Below are positions 44,195-52,988 of a DNA stretch of 64,000 nt, one piece after another (the first letter of the stretch is position 1; every line of letters begins with the position of its first letter). The notes beneath the pieces are model-generated. The model was given only the letters and a program-made list of their open reading frames with translations, searched no databases and was not told where the DNA came from. The DNA comes from CAYQNU01 sp964419055 (lineage in GTDB: Bacteria; Bacteroidota; Bacteroidia; Flavobacteriales_D; Parvicellaceae). Position numbers and translations under genes: made by a program. Location: positions 62,001 to 126,000 of the forward strand of contig CAYQNU010000004.1 of assembly GCA_964419055.1 (NCBI GenBank). Reading direction: 5' to 3'.

Positions 44195-44303
44195 GCTAAA
44201 ATGATTTGTTTTGTATAAAAAAACTTCAAAAAGTAACTGACTTGGTTATAAAAATGAAAGTGAATTAAAAAGGTTTAACCATAGATGTTGGGTTGAATTA
44301 CAA

Positions 44304-44577
44304 TTTATAACCTGAGTTCGGGATAAAATTCAGTTCAAAACGCATATAAAAGAACAGTTTCGACTATAAAACAAGAAGGAATAATGGGTTATTTCAATTG
44401 TTTTTTGGGAAGAAAATGACTTTTAGATGCTGAAAATTGACCTACTTTACATAAAAATCAATTATTTTGCATTGAACTCGTTGGTCTTTAGCCCGCTAAA
44501 GACCAACAAATTCGCCTTATCTAATTGTTTTTTATAAAATTTGAACTAAAATCCTTATACCGAACTCAGGTTTATTG
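44304..44577. mobile_element. MITE-like non-coding element with imperfect terminal inverted repeats
   Basis: The 475-base gap between asnS and the DinB gene holds no gene. Its ends carry an inverted repeat: AACCTGAGTTCGGGATAA (44309-44326) against TTATACCGAACTCAGGTT (44555-44572), 17 of 18 positions matching. Inside these lie GTTCAAA (44333-44339) and TTTGAAC (44540-44546). The interior is AT-rich with a 13-bp perfect hairpin. There is no transposase frame, so it would be a MITE or an IS remnant. A third end copy is at 38471-38488. Exact boundaries and target duplication are not certain. Confidence 0.55.
44480..44507. other. Perfect 13-bp hairpin inside the MITE-like element
   Basis: GTTGGTCTTTAGC (44480-44492) and GCTAAAGACCAAC (44495-44507) are exact inverted repeats with a 2-base centre. 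It could act in DNA-strand transfer or fold in RNA; it lacks a T-run on either side. Confidence 0.6.
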
Positions 44578-44609
44578 TAAATTTATCAAAAATATAAAAT
44601 CATAAAACT

Positions 44610-45101
44610 ATGACCGAAGCTCAAATATTAGCTCGCCAAATGAATAAAGCACGAGAACTTTCACTTTGGTATTTATCTTTCCTCAAAGAAGTTGATACAT
44701 TAAAAACATTTGATTTTGAAGGAAAAGTATTCAACTCAGTAATATGGGAAGTTGGTCATTTAACCGTAACAGAAAGTTTTTTAACGCTGTATCTAACCTA
44801 TGGTGAATCACCAAAAATTGCTTGGGCAAAACAATTTGGCTTAGGGAGCAGCAATCGTCCAAATGAGGAATTCCCTAACTTTTCAGAAGTTTGGAATACC
44901 TTCAAAAGCATTCATCGTCAAGCCATCCAACACATTGAATCTTTAACAGCTGAGCAACTCGATCTTCCTACCAAAGCAGCATTTAATCTAGCTGGTGTGG
45001 AAACCGTTCGCGATGCTATTGTGCACGCTATAAGACACGAAAGTGTGCACACTGGTCATTTGGGTTGGTTATGCAAATTACATGGCATTAAAACAATTTA
45101 G
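44610..45101 (+). CDS. DinB family protein
   Basis: A 163-residue four-helix DinB/YfiT-like protein. The metal-ligand histidines are visible in WEVGHLTVTE and in HAIRHESVHTGHLGWL. DinB-like domains are damage-inducible or thiol-transferase related in different bacteria, so the activity cannot be specified. It begins 33 bases after the MITE-like element and may use promoter sequence brought by it. Confidence 0.8.
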   Translation: MTEAQILARQMNKARELSLWYLSFLKEVDTLKTFDFEGKVFNSVIWEVGHLTVTESFLTLYLTYGESPKIAWAKQFGLGSSNRPNEEFPNFSEVWNTFKSIHRQAIQHIESLTAEQLDLPTKAAFNLAGVETVRDAIVHAIRHESVHTGHLGWLCKLHGIKTI

Positions 45102-45193
45102 ACATTTATACGTTTTTTCTCTATCAAATGGGTTTTTTAGGTAATTGATACTAAATAAAAGGCCGTAGCTACAATTATAAAAATGAAATAATC

Positions 45194-45766
45194 ATGAAAA
45201 AGAATCACAAATTGACCTTATTCTCTATACCCATTATAGCATTAGGTTTAGTATATTGCACTGATTCAAGTCCTGTAAAAGATGATATTACACCTAATGA
45301 CAAAAACAATATAATTTTAAACGAAATGGAAATGGATACTACAAAAAATAACCCTTATTTCTCTTTAACCGATACTGCAAAGCTAACCTTGAGTGACGAT
45401 ATTTGGAAAAAAATTCTGCCTGAAGATGTTTATTATATTGCTCGCAAAAAAGGAACGGAATATGCTTTCTCAGGAAAATATTGGGATTATGAAGGCATAG
45501 GAGATTATCATTGTGCCGCCTGTGGCAATCATTTATTTACTTCTGATGCAAAGTTTGGAAGTTCTTGTGGCTGGCCTAGCTTTTATGAACCAGGCAGAGT
45601 AAACGCAATGAATTATATCCCTGACAATACTCTTGGAATGCAAAGAGTAGAGGTGACTTGCGGTAGATGTGATGGACATTTAGGACATATTTTTGACGAT
45701 GGTCCCGAGCCAACAGGTAAACGATACTGCATGAACTCATTAATGCTCCACTTTGTACAAAAATAG
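45194..45766 (+). CDS. msrB: Peptide-methionine (R)-S-oxide reductase, exported
   Basis: A 190-residue MsrB with an N-terminal signal or lipoprotein-like leader (KKNHKLTLFSIPIIALGLVYC; Cys22). The MsrB domain has the zinc-binding CxxC pairs (YHCAACGNH and TCGRCDGH) and the catalytic Cys in GKRYCMNSL, with the conserved GCGWPSFYEP (here SSCGWPSFYEP) substrate loop. It reduces methionine-R-sulfoxide in proteins. The leader places it in the periplasm or on a membrane, which fits repair of oxidised envelope proteins. Confidence 0.93.
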   Translation: MKKNHKLTLFSIPIIALGLVYCTDSSPVKDDITPNDKNNIILNEMEMDTTKNNPYFSLTDTAKLTLSDDIWKKILPEDVYYIARKKGTEYAFSGKYWDYEGIGDYHCAACGNHLFTSDAKFGSSCGWPSFYEPGRVNAMNYIPDNTLGMQRVEVTCGRCDGHLGHIFDDGPEPTGKRYCMNSLMLHFVQK

Positions 45767-45826
45767 TTTAATTCTTAACTATAAACCACAACAAAAATAA
45801 ATTTTTAGTTAGAGTTTATTCTTTAA

Positions 45827-46567
45827 TTATTTATTTGCTTTGATAAAATTCTCAATGGCCATTGTCATAGATGGAGCACTTGGTTGAGGTGCAAATACAT
45901 CTAAACGCAAACCTGCTTCAACAGCCGCTTTTGACGTAGTAGACCCGAAGGTAGCTATTTTTGTATCGTTTTGAACAAAATTTGGGAAATTTTTAAATAA
46001 AGATTCTATTCCTGATGGGCTATAAAAAACAAGCATATCATATTTTACATCAGAAAGATCACTCAAGTCACTGCAAACCGTTTTAAAAAGCACTGCATTC
46101 GTGTAATTCAATTTCTCTTTATCCAAGATTTCTGGAATTTCTTTATTTTGAATATCTGAACACGGCACCACAAATTTTTCCGTTTTGTGTTTACGGAGTA
46201 AATCCACTAAATCTTCGAATTTTTGTTTACCATGAAATATTTTTCTTTTACGATATACTACGTATGTTTGAAGATAATAGGCAACTGCTTCTGAAACACA
46301 GAAATATTTCATTTCATCTGGAACATTAAATCGAGTCTCTTTAGCAATTCTAAAATAATGATCAACTGCATTTCTACTTGTTAATATAACAGCAGAATAA
46401 TCACTCAATTGTATTCTATCTTTTCTAAACTCTTGAACATCTACCCCTTCCACATGTATGAAAGATCTGAAATCAATTTTTAACTTCATTTTCTCCGCTA
46501 AAGAAGAATATGGGTTCTTTCCCTGAGCTGGTTCAGGTTGCGAAACTAATATAGTTTTAATGGCCAC
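45827..46567 (-). CDS. hemD: Uroporphyrinogen-III synthase
   Basis: A 246-residue HemD that cyclises hydroxymethylbilane to uroporphyrinogen III in haem synthesis. The family is poorly conserved, but the features visible fit: N-terminal VSQPEPAQG, then SAVILTSRNAVDHYF, and KYDMLVFYSPSGIESLF with TKIATFGSTTSKAAVEAGL near the C-terminus. The start is GTG. The following gene in transcription is upstream DUF4271; this pair is a common Bacteroidota arrangement and supports the call. Confidence 0.85.
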   Translation of the reverse strand: MAIKTILVSQPEPAQGKNPYSSLAEKMKLKIDFRSFIHVEGVDVQEFRKDRIQLSDYSAVILTSRNAVDHYFRIAKETRFNVPDEMKYFCVSEAVAYYLQTYVVYRKRKIFHGKQKFEDLVDLLRKHKTEKFVVPCSDIQNKEIPEILDKEKLNYTNAVLFKTVCSDLSDLSDVKYDMLVFYSPSGIESLFKNFPNFVQNDTKIATFGSTTSKAAVEAGLRLDVFAPQPSAPSMTMAIENFIKANK

Positions 46568-46605
46568 TTTATTAACTTTAACAAAGGTTATTATTAGTTA
46601 AATCT

Positions 46606-47298
46606 TTAAAAATTACCTACTAACCAAAAATATATTCCGACTAAAGGTAAAATTTCAAGGGTGCAAAAATACAAAATTAAATAATATCTAGATACTTTTA
46701 TTTCTAAACATTGTTGATAACCTTGATAAATTTTTGTTAAGTACCCTAACACAATTACTAATATCATAAAATAAGGAAGCCAATCTTGAATAAATAAAAA
46801 AACAGGATTGGTAAGCTTATAGGAGAGGAAATTAAGAAAAAAAAGCAAAGGAAGTAATACAACTCCCATAAACTTAATATAAAATTTATTGTATATAATG
46901 TACTCTGAAATTACTGCATTTTCATCGCTCAAATAGCCAATAACATGGGCGGCTATGCGCTTAGCCCAGTAATAAACAAAAACCGCACCTATCAAAATTC
47001 CCCACAATTCAATAAAAGTGATTTTGAAATTTTGGCCCAAAACTTTAAATACAAAATATAAAAAGAATAGACTAAAAACCACCAAGCTATTCAACATTAA
47101 TACATTTGAAATGGCTCCACTGTAGGTAGTTTCCTCCCTCAAATACCTTCTAAAAGCGCGAATATCTAAAAATCCATCAAATATGGAAAAAAAACTCCTT
47201 TCACGGTTAACTTTTACATAAACCAACAAGATAACACAAGCAATCAATGGTATAAACATCCAATAAAGATGGTCGGTATGTCGGAGGTTAGCTTCCAA
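46606..47298 (-). CDS. DUF4271 domain-containing membrane protein
   Basis: A 230-residue protein with about six membrane helices (first at about 14-28, last near the C-terminus). The loop FFSIFDGFLDIRAFRRYLREE and the C-terminal pattern LPLVGIYFWLV are typical of DUF4271, found in Bacteroidota beside hemD. The first codon is TTG at 47298; an ATG at 47259 immediately before the first membrane helix is a real alternative. The function is unknown; the position suggests a link to haem or respiration. Confidence 0.8.
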   Translation of the reverse strand: MEANLRHTDHLYWMFIPLIACVILLVYVKVNRERSFFSIFDGFLDIRAFRRYLREETTYSGAISNVLMLNSLVVFSLFFLYFVFKVLGQNFKITFIELWGILIGAVFVYYWAKRIAAHVIGYLSDENAVISEYIIYNKFYIKFMGVVLLPLLFFLNFLSYKLTNPVFLFIQDWLPYFMILVIVLGYLTKIYQGYQQCLEIKVSRYYLILYFCTLEILPLVGIYFWLVGNF

Positions 47299-47399
47299 TT
47301 GGATTAAATTTTAAGTTCGCGAAATTACATGAAAAAAGGTTCACTTTTCCTGAAAATATAAGTAATTTAGCCGGCCATTAAAATGAACGCTTTAAGTTT

Positions 47400-49202
47400 A
47401 TGAAAGACGCTGTTGCTATTAAAGAAATAGTGAGCTCACTCCCTCCAACACCCGGTGTTTATCAATATTTTGATAATACAGGTAAAATTATTTATGTTGG
47501 AAAGGCAAAAAATTTAAAAAGCAGAGTAAGTTCTTATTTTAATAGCACACAACAGCATTCCGCAAAAACGTCTATTCTTGTTAAACAAATTGTTGACATA
47601 AAAACAATTAATGTTGACAGCGAAATGGATGCGCTTTTATTAGAAAATAGTCTAATAAAAAAATACCAACCTAAGTACAACATTCAACTCAAAGATGACA
47701 AAACCTACCCATGGATCTGCATCAAAAACGAACCTTTTCCTCGTGTTTTTTATACACGACAAGTAGTGAAGGATAAGTCGGAGTATTTTGGACCGTTTCA
47801 TTCAGTAAAAATGATTCGCACATTATTGGATTTATTTCATACTACTTTTGACATACGAAATTGTAGTCATAAGTTGACAGACACGAATATTGGTACGCGA
47901 GAGTTTAAAACCTCCGTAGAATACTACATCGGTAATTGCAAAGGATGTTGCCAAGGCGAGACATCTAAAGACCAATACGACATTCGTATTCAACAAATAA
48001 AAAAAATACTTAAAGGAAATGTAAAAGTTGTGATCGACCAACTGAAAGAAAAAATTAGCGAATTTGCCCAAAACTATGAATTTGAAAAAGCACACGAATT
48101 AAAAGAGCGTTTATTGCTCGTAGAAAAATACCAAGCAAAATCTGCAGTCGTTAGTGCATCGCTTCACAATTTAGATGTTTTTGGAATTGAAGACGATATT
48201 TCGAATGCGTTTGTAAATTTCTTTAAAGTAATGAATGGGGCTATCATTCAAAGCCATACTGTGGAACTCAAGAAAAAATTAAATGAAGATCCAAAAGAAT
48301 TATTGCAATTTGCCATCACACAAATTAGATTAAAATTTGCAAGTGAAGCAAAAGAAATTATTGTTCCCTTTGAAATAGAATTACCTTTCGAAAACGTTAA
48401 ATTAACGGTACCTCAAAAAGGTGAGAAAAAAGACTTATTGGATTTATCCACGCGTAATGCTCGTTTTTACAAAATGGAAAAAAACAAGCAATTGGCAATG
48501 ACCAACCCCGAAAAACACACAGAAAGAATACTAGAAACACTCAAAAATGACTTGCGTTTGACCGAACTTCCTCGGCATATCGAATGCTTTGATAATTCAA
48601 ACTTTCAAGGAACAAATGCTGTTGCGGCTTGTGTGGTATTTAAAGATGCTAAGCCATCTAAAAAGGATTATCGTCATTTTAACATAAAAACCGTTGTTGG
48701 TCCAGATGATTTTGCCAGTATGGAAGAAATTGTTTTGAGGAGATATAAACGGTTATTAGAAGAAAATGAGCCTTTACCACAATTAATAGTCATTGATGGA
48801 GGAAAAGGACAATTAAGCAGTGCGGTAAAAAGCTTGAAATCTTTAGGTTTATTTGGCAAAATTGCCATCATAGGAATAGCAAAAAAATTAGAAGAAATAT
48901 ACTTCCCTGGTGATTCTATACCCATTTATATTGACAAAAGGAGTGAATCACTCAAAGTTATTCAAAATGCTAGAAATGAAGCGCATCGTTTTGGAATAAC
49001 TCACCATCGAGATAAACGGAGTAAATCTTTCATTCAATCAGAATTAATTGGAATAGAAGGCATTGGAAATCAAACCGTCACGCAATTATTAAAAGACTTT
49101 AAATCAGTTTCTAAAATAAAAACGGCTAAAAAAGAAGATTTAGAAAAATCAATCGGAGTAGCAAAAGCAAAAATCATTTATTCACATTTCAATAAAAATT
49201 AA
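47400..49202 (+). CDS. uvrC: Excinuclease ABC subunit C
   Basis: A 600-residue UvrC that makes the two incisions of nucleotide excision repair with UvrA/UvrB. The N-terminal GIY-YIG nuclease (PPTPGVYQYFDNTGKIIYVGKAKNLKSR) cuts 3' of the damage. A UvrB-binding UVR-like helix pair lies at about 218-250 (NYEFEKAHELKERL). The RNase H-like domain (HIECFDNSNFQGTNAVAA and VIDGGKGQL) makes the 5' cut. A C-terminal helix-hairpin-helix region (IEGIGNQTVTQLL) binds DNA. Lengths and order are normal. Confidence 0.97.
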   Translation: MKDAVAIKEIVSSLPPTPGVYQYFDNTGKIIYVGKAKNLKSRVSSYFNSTQQHSAKTSILVKQIVDIKTINVDSEMDALLLENSLIKKYQPKYNIQLKDDKTYPWICIKNEPFPRVFYTRQVVKDKSEYFGPFHSVKMIRTLLDLFHTTFDIRNCSHKLTDTNIGTREFKTSVEYYIGNCKGCCQGETSKDQYDIRIQQIKKILKGNVKVVIDQLKEKISEFAQNYEFEKAHELKERLLLVEKYQAKSAVVSASLHNLDVFGIEDDISNAFVNFFKVMNGAIIQSHTVELKKKLNEDPKELLQFAITQIRLKFASEAKEIIVPFEIELPFENVKLTVPQKGEKKDLLDLSTRNARFYKMEKNKQLAMTNPEKHTERILETLKNDLRLTELPRHIECFDNSNFQGTNAVAACVVFKDAKPSKKDYRHFNIKTVVGPDDFASMEEIVLRRYKRLLEENEPLPQLIVIDGGKGQLSSAVKSLKSLGLFGKIAIIGIAKKLEEIYFPGDSIPIYIDKRSESLKVIQNARNEAHRFGITHHRDKRSKSFIQSELIGIEGIGNQTVTQLLKDFKSVSKIKTAKKEDLEKSIGVAKAKIIYSHFNKN

Positions 49203-49205
49203 ATT

Positions 49206-49901
49206 ATGTCGATCGAATTTAAACAATTATGGCAAAAACTAGGAAGAAGATATCAATCTCACCCTTGGCATGGGATTAATATCGGCAAAGATGCTCCAAA
49301 CGTTGTGATGTCTTTTATTGAGATGACCCCTTCTGATTCGGTAAAATATGAAATCGATAAAGAATCTGGTTTTATTAAAGTAGATCGTCCGCAAAAATTT
49401 TCAAATATTGTACCTGCATTATATGGCTTTATTCCTCAAACCTACTGTGCAGAGGAAGTTGCTGACTTTTGTAGATCAAAATCAGGCAAAACTATTACAA
49501 AAGGTGATGGAGATCCACTCGACATTTGTGTACTTACCGAACGAAACATTACACATGGAAACATTATTGTGCCAGCCATTCCTATTGGTGGATTTAGAAT
49601 GATCGATAATAATGAAGCAGATGATAAAATAATTGCTATACTTAAAGGTGATCAAATTTATGATAAATGGAACGATGTTTTGGACTGCCCAGAAAGTATC
49701 ATTAATCGCCTAAAGCACTATTTTTTGACATACAAAAATATTCCAGGTGAAGAGGCTGCTAAGGTTGAAATATCTCATATATACGGAAGAGATGAAGCTT
49801 TAGAAGTAATTAAAAGAAGTCAAAAGGATTACTTAACCCATTTTGGTGATGCCGAAGAAGCCATGTCAACAGCAACCTTAAAAATAATTAATTCTAAGTA
49901 A
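49206..49901 (+). CDS. ppa: Inorganic pyrophosphatase (family I)
   Basis: A 231-residue soluble pyrophosphatase with the family signature DGDPLDICVL that holds the catalytic metal-binding aspartates. The N-terminal WHGINIGKDAPN and the segment KVDRPQKFSNIVPALYGFIPQTYC are typical of the slightly longer Bacteroidota enzymes. It hydrolyses pyrophosphate released in biosynthesis. It begins 4 bases after uvrC and is probably co-transcribed with it. Confidence 0.92.
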   Translation: MSIEFKQLWQKLGRRYQSHPWHGINIGKDAPNVVMSFIEMTPSDSVKYEIDKESGFIKVDRPQKFSNIVPALYGFIPQTYCAEEVADFCRSKSGKTITKGDGDPLDICVLTERNITHGNIIVPAIPIGGFRMIDNNEADDKIIAILKGDQIYDKWNDVLDCPESIINRLKHYFLTYKNIPGEEAAKVEISHIYGRDEALEVIKRSQKDYLTHFGDAEEAMSTATLKIINSK

Positions 49902-50196
49902 TTATTTTTTTGTGGCAACTAATTTATAGTCATTCGTCATTATTAACTACTCATTCATCCATAAAAACAATTGTTGGGTGATTTCGGTACAACTTTTGGC
50001 TTTTGAATATTATTATAAAGAAACAATTGAACTAACTAAAATCTACTAATCTATTATTGAGTTATTTACAAAAAAAATTAAGACTTCTTTAGAAACTATT
50101 TTTTTTGACTTTCGTATTAGTTTTAGTCGATACATTAAAAAAGTTGGTCGAAAATTAATATTTCGAACAGAATAAAAATATAAATTCGTGATTAAT
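49902..50196. other. Intergenic region without a gene
   Basis: A 295-base AT-rich gap upstream of the MORN-repeat protein gene. The only structured element seen is a palindrome-like pair TCGAAA (50148-50153) / TTTCGA (50161-50166) with a 7-base spacer, about 30 bases before the next ATG; it could be an operator. Confidence 0.4.
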
Positions 50197-51114
50197 ATGG
50201 CTACAAAACTCTACTACATTATTACATTGCTTGCGGTTTTAATCGGCAATACCTTATACTGCAACGCTCTCTCGTCAAACGTTTTTGACGGTAATGATCC
50301 GAAATTACAAAATGCCGATACGATTAACCAAACCAAAGAAGGTAAAAAAGAAGGTTATTGGATTATTTACGCTCACATGCGCAATGAACCAGATTATAAG
50401 CCAAATGATGTAATAGAAGAAGGTCGTTTTGTTGCCAGCAGAAAAGAAGGCTTTTGGAAAAAATATTTCCCAAGTGGAAAATTACAATCTGAAATCTTCT
50501 ATAATAAAGGAAAAGCTTCAGGAAAGTTCACCACATACTATGACAACGCTAAAAACACCCCTGAGGAACAAGGAACTTGGGCTGGTAAAGCCTTTAATGA
50601 AAAATTTGTTCGTTACCACGAAAATGGGAAAATAGCTCAGGAAAAAACATTTAATGAAGCTGGAAAAACCGAAGGAACAGTTAAATACTTCTATTCCAAC
50701 GGTCAGGTAGAGTTAGAGTTTAATACAAGTAATGGAGTTGCAAAAGGAACTGCAACACGTTATTGGCCAAATGGTGAAGTAAAAGAAATCATCACTTTTG
50801 ATGCGGAAGGTAATGGGTCAAGTGGAGGTATAAAAGAGCCTAAAAAACCAATGCCAGTTTTAGATGAAGACAAAGGAGTAGGTACAGGTGTAACTGCAGC
50901 AGGTAAAGAAAATCCAGCTCAATCAACTGGAGCAGCAATCAAAGACGGTATTCACAAAACTTATGATAACAATAAAAACATATTAATGGATGGAGAATTC
51001 AAAGGAGGTAAACTTTGGAACGGAAAACATTACATTTATGATTCATATGGATTATTAGAAAAAATCAAAATTTATAAAGAAGGAAAATACATTGGTGATG
51101 GCGTAGTTGAATAA
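50197..51114 (+). CDS. Exported MORN-repeat (YwqK-like) protein
   Basis: About 305 residues from ATG 50197; a GTG three codons upstream is possible. A signal peptide (ATKLYYIITLLAVLIGNTLYCNA) is followed by MORN/YwqK-type repeats of roughly 20-24 residues: EGFWKKYFPSGKLQSEIFYN, KASGKFTTYYDN, NEKFVRYHENGKIAQEKTFN, TEGTVKYFYSNGQVELEF and KGTATRYWPNGEVKEIITF. A Gly/Pro-rich linker leads to a final repeat. Annotated homologues are sometimes called toxin-antitoxin components, but such repeats mostly mark surface or membrane-facing proteins. The function is unknown. Confidence 0.8.
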   Translation: MATKLYYIITLLAVLIGNTLYCNALSSNVFDGNDPKLQNADTINQTKEGKKEGYWIIYAHMRNEPDYKPNDVIEEGRFVASRKEGFWKKYFPSGKLQSEIFYNKGKASGKFTTYYDNAKNTPEEQGTWAGKAFNEKFVRYHENGKIAQEKTFNEAGKTEGTVKYFYSNGQVELEFNTSNGVAKGTATRYWPNGEVKEIITFDAEGNGSSGGIKEPKKPMPVLDEDKGVGTGVTAAGKENPAQSTGAAIKDGIHKTYDNNKNILMDGEFKGGKLWNGKHYIYDSYGLLEKIKIYKEGKYIGDGVVE

Positions 51115-51141
51115 CTCAAACCCCGTAAACCGAACAAAATT

Positions 51142-51173
51142 AAGGACCTATATTATATGGGTCCTTTTTTTTT
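51142..51173 (+). terminator. Intrinsic terminator of the MORN-repeat gene
   Basis: AAGGACC (51142-51148) pairs with GGTCCTT (51160-51166); the inner TATA-rich part extends the stem. A run of at least nine Ts follows. Confidence 0.85.
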
Positions 51174-51192
51174 GATTATTCTAAATAGTTTT

Positions 51193-51200
51193 TAATTTTG
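51193..51200 (+). promoter_or_regulatory. -7 element of the ECF sigma operon
   Basis: TAATTTTG, a perfect TAnnTTTG, about 50 bases before the sigma factor ATG, directly after the preceding terminator. Confidence 0.45.
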
Positions 51201-51249
51201 TAATGCAACCTTTTATCCTCATCAATAGTCATTACATTTCAAAGCACAC

Positions 51250-51792
51250 ATGAACAACGAGCAATTAATAGAAGAATGTGTTAAAGGTAACGCTCGTGCT
51301 CAAAAAATGCTTTACGAGAAATTTGGACCAAAACTTTTTGCCGTTTGTAATAGATACGCAAGTAACTATGAAGAATCTCAAGATGTTTTGCAGGATGGAT
51401 TTGTCAAGATCTTTGAAAAATTGAGTTCGTATAAAGGAGAAGGGTCATTTGAAGGTTGGATGCGAAGAATAGTTGTGAATACTGCTTTAGATGCAATAAG
51501 AAAAAATCAAAAGATTAAATTCAATGTAGATGTGGACAGTGTTACACATCATCTATCTACAGATCAAACTATTTTAGGAGAATTAGCAGCAGCCGATTTA
51601 CTTAAATTACTTCAAAAATTACCCGTAGGTTATCGAACAATATTTAACCTATATGCAATTGAAGGTTTTTCACACAAAGAAATAGCCGAACAATTGGATA
51701 TAACAATTAGTACCTCTAAGTCTCAATTCTCAAGAGCAAAAGCAATTTTGAGAGAGATTTTAGAAAAACAAAATGTAGTATATGAGTCTTAA
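51250..51792 (+). CDS. ECF-type RNA polymerase sigma factor
   Basis: A 180-residue sigma-70 family factor of the extracytoplasmic function type. Region 2 (NYEESQDVLQDGFVKIFEKL, and the W-motif FEGWMRRIVVNTALDAIRKN) recognises the -10 and melts DNA. Region 4 is a helix-turn-helix (EGFSHKEIAEQLDITISTSKSQFSRAK) for the -35. It overlaps the next gene by 11 bases. That gene encodes a membrane protein that probably regulates it. The stimulus is unknown. Confidence 0.93.
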   Translation: MNNEQLIEECVKGNARAQKMLYEKFGPKLFAVCNRYASNYEESQDVLQDGFVKIFEKLSSYKGEGSFEGWMRRIVVNTALDAIRKNQKIKFNVDVDSVTHHLSTDQTILGELAAADLLKLLQKLPVGYRTIFNLYAIEGFSHKEIAEQLDITISTSKSQFSRAKAILREILEKQNVVYES

Positions 51793-52912
51793 AGACAACA
51801 ACATAGAAGAATTATTTAGATCAGGATTGGAAGACTTTGAGCTTCCAGTGAATGATGTGATGTGGCATTCTATATCAAACCAAGTTTCTCAATCAGTTGT
51901 TTCGGCAACTAGTAAAAGCATTTTTGGTCTTTCTACCAAAACATTTATATTGTCAAGTATAGGAGTAAGCGCACTTATTGTGGGAGGCATTATGTTGGCC
52001 AATACTATTAAATCATCTGAAATCGTTGAAAACAAAATAGTTGAACCACAACAAAATATATTAACTTCAATGGATACTACCTTTGAAAAAAGTACGTCAT
52101 CAAAATCTGAGTATATAGAGCTATTAAATAATCTCTCTCAGGATCCTTCAGAGTCTGCTCAAAATAGTGAAATTAACACCAATAATCCTCCTAAAAAAAA
52201 TATTGTAACGGTTACACCAAAGGGCATTGAATATAAATCAGTAGCTCAAATGTTTTTGTCACCTCCTAATAAAAATGTAAATTACGGGACCAGCACAATT
52301 GACAATAAAACGAGCCAAACAAACGCTAATCCATCGAATAATTCAAATTCTCCAAGTAGTTTAGTCGAAGTAAAAATCGAAGAGGTTAAACCTGAACAAA
52401 TTTTTGCCTCAATTTCGGCAATGCCAGTTGGAGGCTTTGCTCCACTCGAAGTTTCCTTCATGCAACAATCTAACTGTTCCCAAATACATTGGGATTTTGG
52501 GGATGGCAAACAAAGCAAAGAAGCCAAACCAACTCATGTTTTTGAAAAATTTGGGAAATACACGGTTACATTAACCCTTGTCGATAATAAAGGCAAACAA
52601 TATAAAGATACCCGAATTATTGAAGTACTTGCCAATAGTGCCATCACAAATATTCCCAATATTTTCACTCCCAATAATGACGGTCAAAATGACTATTATT
52701 TTATTGAAGGTAAAAACATTGAAGAGTTTAACCTTATGATAATGGATATAAAAGGAAATTTGATTCATCAATCAAAAAACATAGAAGAAAAATGGAGTGG
52801 CATCACCTTAACTGGAAATTTAATTACCGAAGGAAAATATGTTGTCATATTGGTTGCTCGTGGAATTGATGGAAAAGTGTTTGAATTTAATACTAGCTTG
52901 ATTATTCAATAG
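51782..52912 (+). CDS. Membrane protein with PKD domain and T9SS type B-like C-terminus; putative anti-sigma factor
   Basis: A 376-residue protein translationally coupled to the ECF sigma gene. Residues 1-55 are cytosolic and acidic (ELFRSGLEDFELPVNDVMWHSI), in the place of an anti-sigma domain. Residues 57-78 form one membrane helix. The outer part has a Ser/Asn-rich linker, a PKD domain (about 205-285, CSQIHWDFGDGKQSKEAKPT), and a gliding-motility-type C-terminal domain (about 288-376, PNIFTPNNDGQNDYYF). The last is a T9SS type B sorting pattern, but a membrane anchor would prevent release. The anti-sigma role is inferred from coupling and topology. Confidence 0.75.
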   Translation: MSLKDNNIEELFRSGLEDFELPVNDVMWHSISNQVSQSVVSATSKSIFGLSTKTFILSSIGVSALIVGGIMLANTIKSSEIVENKIVEPQQNILTSMDTTFEKSTSSKSEYIELLNNLSQDPSESAQNSEINTNNPPKKNIVTVTPKGIEYKSVAQMFLSPPNKNVNYGTSTIDNKTSQTNANPSNNSNSPSSLVEVKIEEVKPEQIFASISAMPVGGFAPLEVSFMQQSNCSQIHWDFGDGKQSKEAKPTHVFEKFGKYTVTLTLVDNKGKQYKDTRIIEVLANSAITNIPNIFTPNNDGQNDYYFIEGKNIEEFNLMIMDIKGNLIHQSKNIEEKWSGITLTGNLITEGKYVVILVARGIDGKVFEFNTSLIIQ

Positions 52913-52988
52913 TTTTAAGGCTCAACAATAATTCTAATCAAATTTTGTTAGTAGATTTGTATTCCTTTAAAAATCAAGATACTTTTCT

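Noticed and set aside
44135..44303. A short gene in the gap after asnS
   Set aside because: No frame with a plausible start and length was seen; the stretch is AT-rich and holds only the asnS promoter region.
50188..51114. MORN-repeat protein as part of a toxin-antitoxin module
   Set aside because: The YwqK antitoxin label is used for such repeats in databases, but no toxin gene is adjacent, and the protein has a signal peptide.
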